Source: Candidatus Phosphoribacter baldrii
GTDB taxonomy: Bacteria; Actinomycetota; Actinomycetes; Actinomycetales; Dermatophilaceae
Assembly: GCA_016704565.1 (NCBI GenBank)
Contig: JADIZV010000004.1
Coordinates: 620,001-684,000 of the forward strand
Reading direction: 5' to 3'
DNA length: 64,000 nt
Within the stretch, counting starts at the first letter, position 1. The number at the start of each line of letters is the position of its first letter. The translations under genes were made by a program, and so were the position numbers. The notes beneath the pieces are model-generated. The model worked only from the letters and a program-made list of their open reading frames with translations, had not been told where the DNA came from and made no database searches. Shown piece by piece: positions 58,306 to 64,000 of the stretch.

Positions 58306-59487
58306 TCAGCCACCCAGCGCGGACAGCACGGCAGCCCGCACCGATCCACTCGGGTCCGCCGCCTTGAGCAGGTCGGTCGTCACCGGGGCGCACAGGCTGG
58401 GATCCAGGGCGACCACCTGATCCGGACCGGCCGCGAAGCTGACCACGACGTAAATCGCTTCCCGCCGCCCACCAGCGCCAGTCACAGGACAGTCGCCGAG
58501 CGACTCGGGTGTGAGCGCCCGCAGGGCAGCAACGATCGCTGCGGCCCCTGCCGCCGAGCCGACCACCGACGGGACCATCCCGCCGTCCACACGCGGGCGG
58601 CATACGGTGACTCGGGTGACGTCTCCGGGCACCAGCTGACGGTCGGTCCCGAGGCGACCGAGAGACGTCGGTTCGCACGCCGACACGGGCGCACCGAAGC
58701 CCGCCCAGGATCCACCACTCACTGCTTGGGCAAAGACCCCGGCAACAAGCGCGTCCGAGGTGAAGGTTCCGTTGGTCGTCTCCGCGCAGGGACTGTCCTG
58801 CGTTGCGACCCACACGTGGCGCCCCGACCCGTAGTCGAGCAGCGCCACATAGTAGGAGGCCGAAGGGGCCACTGGGCAGGGCCGGATCACCCCTGCGCTC
58901 CGACGCACCAGCCGCAGGTCGTCGCGGACCCGCTCAAGCCCGCCGCCCAGCCGACCCGAGGCGGTCAACTGATATGGCGGTCCCGACGCAGCCACGGTGC
59001 TCGGCGTCGGCCCGTCGGACAGAGCGCGGACGGCATACCGGCAGATGGTGACCGCCGCGGGGATATCCGAGGGGACGAGTGCGTCGGCGAGATCGAAGCC
59101 GACCGGCAGCTCGGGCACGTCTGGGGCGCCCCACGCCGCGGGGCAACCCGACGCGTCCAGGGCGACTTGCTGCTGCGTCGTGGGCTGCACCACGGCCGAG
59201 CCTCTCGCCGAGCTCACCGCGCCACTCGCCGCCACGCGGGTCGGCCCGGGCCGACCCGACGAATCCCCGGACGCGATCACCGATGCGGACGGTCGCGAGA
59301 CGACCTGCGAGCCCACGACAAGCGCCAGAACGGTGAGGGCCGACCCACCCATCGCCAGCGCCCCACGGCGCACCCGCCGACGGCGACCCACCTCGGCCGC
59401 CACGGCATCGAAGTCGACACCAAGCCCGGACACCGGCCCCGACGCCTGCAGCCGCCGGATCAGGCCCTCGTCATCGATCCCCGTCAC
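58306..59487 (-). CDS. Membrane protein paired with the SigE-family sigma factor
   Basis: 393 residues: about 40 charged residues, one membrane helix (GALAMGGSALTVLALVVGSQ) near 42-62, then a long exported domain with eight or more Cys, probably disulfide-bonded. The position, overlapping the sigma gene by 17 bases, and the short cytoplasmic N-terminus fit an anti-sigma-type regulator, but no zinc-finger (HxxxCxxC) motif is visible. The external domain might sense envelope conditions. No family recognised. Confidence 0.6.
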   Translation of the reverse strand: MTGIDDEGLIRRLQASGPVSGLGVDFDAVAAEVGRRRRVRRGALAMGGSALTVLALVVGSQVVSRPSASVIASGDSSGRPGPTRVAASGAVSSARGSAVVQPTTQQQVALDASGCPAAWGAPDVPELPVGFDLADALVPSDIPAAVTICRYAVRALSDGPTPSTVAASGPPYQLTASGRLGGGLERVRDDLRLVRRSAGVIRPCPVAPSASYYVALLDYGSGRHVWVATQDSPCAETTNGTFTSDALVAGVFAQAVSGGSWAGFGAPVSACEPTSLGRLGTDRQLVPGDVTRVTVCRPRVDGGMVPSVVGSAAGAAAIVAALRALTPESLGDCPVTGAGGRREAIYVVVSFAAGPDQVVALDPSLCAPVTTDLLKAADPSGSVRAAVLSALGG

Positions 59488-59983
59488 GGGTCAGCACCTC
59501 CCTCAGCTTGGCCAGCCCGCGGGCCGCCTGACTCTTGACCGTCCCTTCGGAACACCCGAGGATCTCGGCGACCGACTCGACTGACAGGTCCTCGACATAC
59601 CGCAGCACGACGACCCGGCGCTGCCCGGGCGGCAGGGTCGCGAGCGCCGACGCGAGCGTGAGCCGGTCGTCGAGCGCGTCGGTCGGGGACGGCATACCGC
59701 CGCCTGCCGCCGCACCCGGCTCGGGCAGCACGTCGGTCGGGACCTCGCCGCGCCAACGCCGTCGCCACCAGGAGGCGTTGAGCCGCATCATGACGGTCCG
59801 CACGTAGGCCTCGGGGTTGCCGTCACGCACCCGCCCCCAATGTGGCCAGGTCCGCGCGAGCGCGGCCTGGACGAGGTCGCGGGCTAGGTGGGTGTCACCG
59901 GTCAGCAGGTATGCCGTGTGGACCAGTCGCGGGGACCGGGCGACCACAAACTCGCGGAAGCCGTCCGGCTCGGCCAGGCTCAC
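59471..59983 (-). CDS. SigE-family ECF RNA polymerase sigma factor
   Basis: 170 residues. Region 2: RLVHTAYLLTGDTHLARDLV followed by ALARTWPHWGRV; region 4: LPPGQRRVVVLRYVEDLSVE and EILGCSEGTVKSQAARGLAK. A short linker (about 25 residues, Gly/Pro-rich) joins them. It would direct polymerase to a specific set of promoters, possibly held off by the membrane protein encoded immediately downstream. Confidence 0.9.
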   Translation of the reverse strand: MSLAEPDGFREFVVARSPRLVHTAYLLTGDTHLARDLVQAALARTWPHWGRVRDGNPEAYVRTVMMRLNASWWRRRWRGEVPTDVLPEPGAAAGGGMPSPTDALDDRLTLASALATLPPGQRRVVVLRYVEDLSVESVAEILGCSEGTVKSQAARGLAKLREVLTRDGDR

Positions 59984-60052
59984 GGCATACCCCCTTCCAC
60001 AGTGGTCAACCCGGTATGCCGCCCCCAGGGTTGCATGCCGCCACCGACGACC

Positions 60053-60083
60053 GAGGGCCGCACCCCCGAAGGGTGCGGCCCTC
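60053..60083 (-). terminator. Terminator after the 5'-nucleotidase gene
   Basis: GAGGGCCGCACCC (60053-60065) pairs perfectly with GGGTGCGGCCCTC (60071-60083), loop CCGAA, 30 bases beyond the stop at 60113. Confidence 0.7.
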
Positions 60084-60112
60084 AGCGACTCCGGCCCTGG
60101 GGACCGGACCGA

Positions 60113-61850
60113 TCAGAGGCCGTCGATCCGGCTCGCCGGGGCAGTGAGGCCCGGGTGGGCCTGCAGGTAGGCCACCAACATGGCCAGGTCCTCCCCACCA
60201 CCGAGCCGGTTGGTGCCCTGCTTGAACGCGAGGAAGTCATCACCGCCGTCGGCCAGGAAGTTCGGCAAGGCGACCCGGTAGGTGGCCGTCATCGACATCG
60301 GCACCCCGTTGAGGGTCATCGAGCCGGGGACGACCTTGGAGCCCTGCGGCGCCAGGGCGTCCCAGGCGTAGCTGAACCCGGCCGAGACACCCAAGGCGAG
60401 AGCAGGACGCCCACGCGTGGCGATGTATTGCTGCTCCAACCCCTGGCGGATCTGGTCTCCGGTGAGGTCGACAGTCACCATGACATTGCTGAACGGCACG
60501 ACCGCATAGGCCTCTGCGTAGGTGATCTGTCCGGGTTGTTCGCCGTTGGGCGTCGCGTTGACCCGGAAGCTGGCCCGGGTGCCACCGACGTTCTGGAAGG
60601 CAATTTGTGCCCCGCCCTGGGATGCCCCGGATGTCCCGGAGAGCCAGGCGTCGGCGACCAGGTCGGCCATCGGGGTCTCGATGCCCCGGTTGCCGCCGGC
60701 GTCGCCGAGGATGTCTTCGACGTGGGAGCCGACGACACGGCCGGCCATCGGCGCGGCCAGGGCGTTCCACTTGGCGATGACCGCGGTCTCGGCCGGGTCC
60801 TTGGCGATCGAGCGGAGCACGAGGTGGTTCTCGGCGGACGACGCGGCCCGGTCGACCTCACCGGTGGCCTTGTTGACGACGAGGGTGGTCTCGGTGACGA
60901 CCTGGCCGTAGGAGGCCGCGCTGGTCACCAACCGCGGGACGCCTCTCGCGTCCGGGATCTGACAGATGTAAGGCTCGTGGGTGTGCCCGGTGATGATCGC
61001 GTCGACATCATGGGTGATGCCCTGGGCGATGGCCAGGATCGGCCCCGAGATCCCCGAGCACCCGTTGATCCCGCTGGGGTTGACCCCGCCCTCATGAATG
61101 AGCACGACGATCGTCTTGACACCGCGCTTCTTCAACGCGGCCGCCTGGGCGTTGGCAGTCTCGATCTCGTCCTTGAAGTCGACCGACGCCACGCCGGAGG
61201 GGTTGACCAATGTCGGCGTGGACTCGAGGGTCATCCCGATGAAGCCGATCTTGACACCCTTGACCGCGCGAACCGCCACAGGGGGCAGCAACGGCTTGCC
61301 ATTGGACTTCCGCACGACGTTGGCGGCCAGCCAGTTGAACGACGCCCCGTCGTAGGGCTGGTCGGGGAAGTAGCACCCGTCCACCGGGTGGCAGCCGCCA
61401 TACTGCATGCGCAGCAACTCGGCGGTGCCCTCGTCGAACTCGTGGTTGCCCACACTGCTGACGTCCAGCCCGAGGGTCTCCAGCGACTCCACAGACGGCT
61501 CGTCGTGGAACATCCCCGACAGGAACGGCGACCCACCGATGAGGTCACCCGCCGCCACCGTGAGGCTGTTGGCGTCACCAACCTTCGCCCGTAGTGCCTT
61601 GATCGTCGCGGACAGGTACTCCACGCCGCCGACCGGCGAGGCGGTGGGGTCCCACTTCGTCGGCAGCGCCGGGTCGGTCGCCTCAAGGTGACCGTGGTAG
61701 TCGTTGAACGACAGCAACTGGATCGGCACCTGGACCGACCCGGCCGGGGGGCGCACCCGCTCCGGCCGAGGCGGACGCGGCGGGGATCGACATGCCAGCG
61801 GCGAGGACCAGAGCCCCGACACCGGCGATGCGCGCACGCTTTGACGTCAT
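60113..61850 (-). CDS. Secreted 5'-nucleotidase / metallophosphatase, with a one-base frameshift
   Basis: UshA-like enzyme of about 578 residues. Metal motifs: LLSFNDYHGHLEA, AAGDLIGGSP, VGNHEFDEG, ITGHTHEP; a C-terminal nucleotidase domain follows. It would release phosphate and nucleosides outside the cell, which the transporter at 3.3-8.5 kb could import. The signal peptide (MTSKRARIAGVGALVLAAGM, AASASAG) starts at 61850 with GGGAGA upstream but lies in a different frame. Removing one base from the six-G run at about 61746-61751 joins it to the mature part. The span is 1738 bases, one more than a multiple of three. A sequence error is likely. Confidence 0.85.
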
Positions 61851-61960
61851 TGTCTCCCTTTCTCAGCGGGCGATCGCCTTTCGATGCCCGACGGGGCAAT
61901 CTAGCCCCTCCGTGGGCTGGGGCGACGGCTTGGAGACCAGTCGTCCGGAGCCAACCGACA

Positions 61961-62536
61961 TCAGCTGGACGGCGAACCCCCTGCTGGGGCATCAGGAGCA
62001 TCTGCCGCACCAGGAGCACCTTGAGCACCAGGCCACGACGGCCGCCCGGTCGCGATGCCCGCCTTGGCCAACACCTCGCGGGCCTGCTGCGCGACCTTGT
62101 GCTCGGACAGCACCTCGAACTTGCTGGGGACGATCCGGCTCACCGAGGTGAAGTCGCGTTGGCCGCGGGTCGCGGCATACCCGATGGCGGCCCAGACCGC
62201 CCCGAAGACCGCACCGAAGAGCATCGTGGAGACCACCTGGGCAAACACGCTCGTCGGCGTGGTGAACAACGAGAAGATCACGCCGACGAACAGACCCAGC
62301 CACAGGCCCGACAACGCGCCTCCCATGAGGACCCGACCCCAGGTGAGCCGCCCGGTGACCCGCTCCAACTGGCGCAGATCGGTGCCGACGATGAGGCAGT
62401 TCTGGACCGGGAACCCGGCGTCCGAGAGCGCGTCGACGGCGCGCTGCGCCTCGGGGTAGGTGTCGAAGACACCGATGGACAACGGGTAGTCCAGGGTGAG
62501 GGCGCCGAAGGGAACGCGGCCAGGCTGAGTGCTCAT
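61961..62536 (-). CDS. General stress protein (YflT-like) with a membrane hairpin
   Basis: 191 residues. The N-terminal part (YPLSIGVFDTYPEAQRAVDA, DAGFPVQNCLIVGTDL) matches the YflT/GSP17M domain; two hydrophobic segments rich in Gly/Ala follow (GALSGLWLGLFVGVIFSLF, FGAVFGAVWAAIGYAAT). The C-terminus is a low-complexity Ala/Pro/Gly tail. The family is induced by general stress in other bacteria; its biochemical role is unknown. Confidence 0.8.
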   Translation of the reverse strand: MSTQPGRVPFGALTLDYPLSIGVFDTYPEAQRAVDALSDAGFPVQNCLIVGTDLRQLERVTGRLTWGRVLMGGALSGLWLGLFVGVIFSLFTTPTSVFAQVVSTMLFGAVFGAVWAAIGYAATRGQRDFTSVSRIVPSKFEVLSEHKVAQQAREVLAKAGIATGRPSWPGAQGAPGAADAPDAPAGGSPSS

Positions 62537-62645
62537 GGCTCCAGTCTCACACGGGTATGCCGCTCGGCCAGCCCTCGGCGATTTCGCTGCGCCGTATGCC
62601 GTGTGGCCAAAGGCCCCGACCAGCCCCGCCCCCGAGCTGATCGCT

Positions 62646-63848
62646 TCAGCCCTTGAGCTTGTAGTCCTCCAGCAGGCGCCGGCCGATGATCATCTTCTGG
62701 ATCTCAGCCGTGCCCTCACCGATGAGCAGCATGGGGGCCTCGCGGTAGAGCCGCTCGATCTCGTACTCCTTGGAGTAGCCGTAGCCGCCGTGGATCCGGA
62801 AGGACTGCTCGACGACGTTGGCACAGTTCTCGGCCGCGAGGTATTTGGCCATGCCCGCCTCGAGGTCGTTGCGCTTTCCGGCGTCCTTGAGCCGGGCGGC
62901 CTTGACCATCATCTGGTGGCTGGCCTCGACCTTGACCGCCATGTCGGCCAAGCGGAAGAGGATGCCTTGGTGCTCGGCAATCTTCTTTCCGAAGGTCTCA
63001 CGCTGCTGGGCATAACGGATGCCCAACTCGAAAGCCCGCATCGACAACCCGCAGGCCCGGGCGGCGACGTTGACCCGGCCGACCTCGACGCCGTCCATCA
63101 TCTGGTAGAAGCCCTTGCCGGGCACCCCACCGAGGATCTGGGCGTCGGTCGTGCGGTAGTTCTCGAAGACCAGTTCGGTCGTGTCGACGCCCTTGTAGCC
63201 CATCTTCTCGATCTTGCCCGGCACGGTGAGTCCCGGTGCGGTCTGGCCGAATCCGCTCTCCTTCTCGACCAGGAAGGTCGTCATGTTCTTGTAGACCGAG
63301 TCGGCTCCGGTGTCGGTGCGGACCAGGACGGCGACGAGGTTGCTGGACCCGCCGTTGGTGAGCCACATCTTCTGGCCGTTGATGGTCCAGCCGTCGCCCT
63401 CTGCGTCCTTGACGGCCTTGGTCTTGATCGCCGACACATCCGAGCCGAGCGCCGGTTCGCTCATCGAGAACGCGCCCCGCACCTCGCCGGTGGCCATCCG
63501 AGGCAGGTAACGCTGCTTCTGCTCCTCGGTGCCGTGCTGCAACAGCATGTAGGCGACGATGAAGTGCGTGTTGATGATGCCGCTGACCGACATCCAGCCG
63601 CGCGCGATCTCCTCGACGCACAGCGCATAGGTGAGCAGGCTCTCCCCCAGGCCGCCATACTCCTCGGGGATCATCAGCCCGAAGATCCCCATTTCCTTCA
63701 TCCCGTCGACGATCTCCTGCGGGTATTCGTCGCGGTGCTCCAGCTCGGTCGCCACCGGGATGATCTGCTCGTCGACGAACTCTTTGACGAGCTTGAGCAG
63801 TTCCTTCTGGTCGTCGGTCAGTCCGTCGGTGGTCTGCAAGCGGGACAT
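62646..63848 (-). CDS. Acyl-CoA dehydrogenase
   Basis: 400 residues from the ATG at 63848. Signature blocks: FSMSEPALGSDVSAIKTKAV (FAD contact), TINGQKMWLTNGGSSNLVAV and the C-terminal HGGYGYSKEYEIERLYREAP, where the catalytic base Glu is expected in AMLL-GEGTAEIQ-type context (here MLLIGEGTAEIQ). It oxidises an acyl-CoA to the enoyl-CoA; the chain is not predictable. Its length is too short for methylsuccinyl-CoA dehydrogenase, so a link to mch is not supported. Bases 63849-64000 hold one octamer and nothing else recognisable. Confidence 0.9.
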   Translation of the reverse strand: MSRLQTTDGLTDDQKELLKLVKEFVDEQIIPVATELEHRDEYPQEIVDGMKEMGIFGLMIPEEYGGLGESLLTYALCVEEIARGWMSVSGIINTHFIVAYMLLQHGTEEQKQRYLPRMATGEVRGAFSMSEPALGSDVSAIKTKAVKDAEGDGWTINGQKMWLTNGGSSNLVAVLVRTDTGADSVYKNMTTFLVEKESGFGQTAPGLTVPGKIEKMGYKGVDTTELVFENYRTTDAQILGGVPGKGFYQMMDGVEVGRVNVAARACGLSMRAFELGIRYAQQRETFGKKIAEHQGILFRLADMAVKVEASHQMMVKAARLKDAGKRNDLEAGMAKYLAAENCANVVEQSFRIHGGYGYSKEYEIERLYREAPMLLIGEGTAEIQKMIIGRRLLEDYKLKG

Positions 63849-64000
63849 GGCTACCTCGCGGGTTCGGCTGTGAGAGCAGTGGCTAACCACCGAGTATGCC
63901 GCCCGCCCACGGCCCTCGCTTCAGTGCCAGCGTGTGAGCCCGGGCACGATCATTAACCAAGGTGTTCGCTTGCCGCAGGCAAACTTGCAGTCTGGCCTCT

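Noticed and set aside
62646..63848. Methylsuccinyl-CoA dehydrogenase belonging with mch
   Set aside because: At 400 residues it lacks the extra N-terminal length of that enzyme and reads as a generic acyl-CoA dehydrogenase 8.5 kb away.

Overview
The window is high-GC DNA from an actinobacterium. Start codons are often GTG, neighbouring genes commonly overlap by ATGA or GTGA, and the gene content is actinobacterial: a monomeric NADP-isocitrate dehydrogenase, a type-B SdhCAB, WXG/EspC-type secreted proteins and a SigE-family sigma factor. The order bmpA-ATPase-permease-permease-cdd-deoA beside sdh and a mannose-1-phosphate guanylyltransferase suggests Micrococcales of the Intrasporangiaceae/Dermatophilaceae type. 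That placement is inference.

Layout. 0-8.6 kb: a nucleoside uptake and salvage operon on the minus strand, interrupted between cdd and deoA by three lipoprotein genes, one frameshifted. 8.6-11.8 kb: an M20 amidohydrolase diverging from a pseudouridine catabolic pair (psuG-psuK). 11.8-12.6 kb: a gene-free stretch made of nested repeats. 12.6-17.3 kb: an acyl-CoA mutase large subunit, and a GbsR/MarR regulator diverging from an ABC exporter. 17.4-20.9 kb: a type VII secreted polymorphic-toxin locus (YbaB-like, EspC-like, WXG toxin with a CdiA-type tRNase tip, two immunity genes, and a remnant of an older toxin tip), bordered by the exporter permease gene and a decayed second copy of that gene's 3' end. 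21-25.8 kb: manC and sdhCAB. 25.9-32.8 kb: cell-wall, sugar and peptide housekeeping genes. 32.9-35.7 kb: an acetyltransferase gene bracketed by long poly-G tracts, and icd with a one-base frameshift. 35.9-42.9 kb: multicopper oxidase, aquaporin, a SatD-like pair, ParA, RecB-like nuclease and PHP phosphatase. 42.9-44.2 kb: an AbiEi/DUF559 gene between two matching 60-bp palindromes. 44.3-48.3 kb: a LysR regulator, an FAD hydroxylase and homogentisate dioxygenase. 48.3-51.9 kb: glpK-glpD behind three identical palindromes. 52-64 kb: mixed metabolism, including a mesaconyl-CoA hydratase, PepP, an ECF sigma factor with a membrane partner, a secreted 5'-nucleotidase (frameshifted) and an acyl-CoA dehydrogenase.

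The most striking signal is not a gene. The octamer GTATGCCG (complement CGGCATAC) occurs about 110 times in 64 kb, in both orientations, inside genes and between them, where chance predicts two or three. It brings in otherwise unusual codons (TAT, GCA, CAT), and inverted pairs of it form several terminator hairpins. This is the behaviour of DNA uptake sequences in Neisseria and Pasteurellaceae, which I do not know to be described for such an organism.

Sequence quality needs care. Two single-base homopolymer indels (icd, 5'-nucleotidase) and two poly-G tracts could be assembly errors rather than biology.
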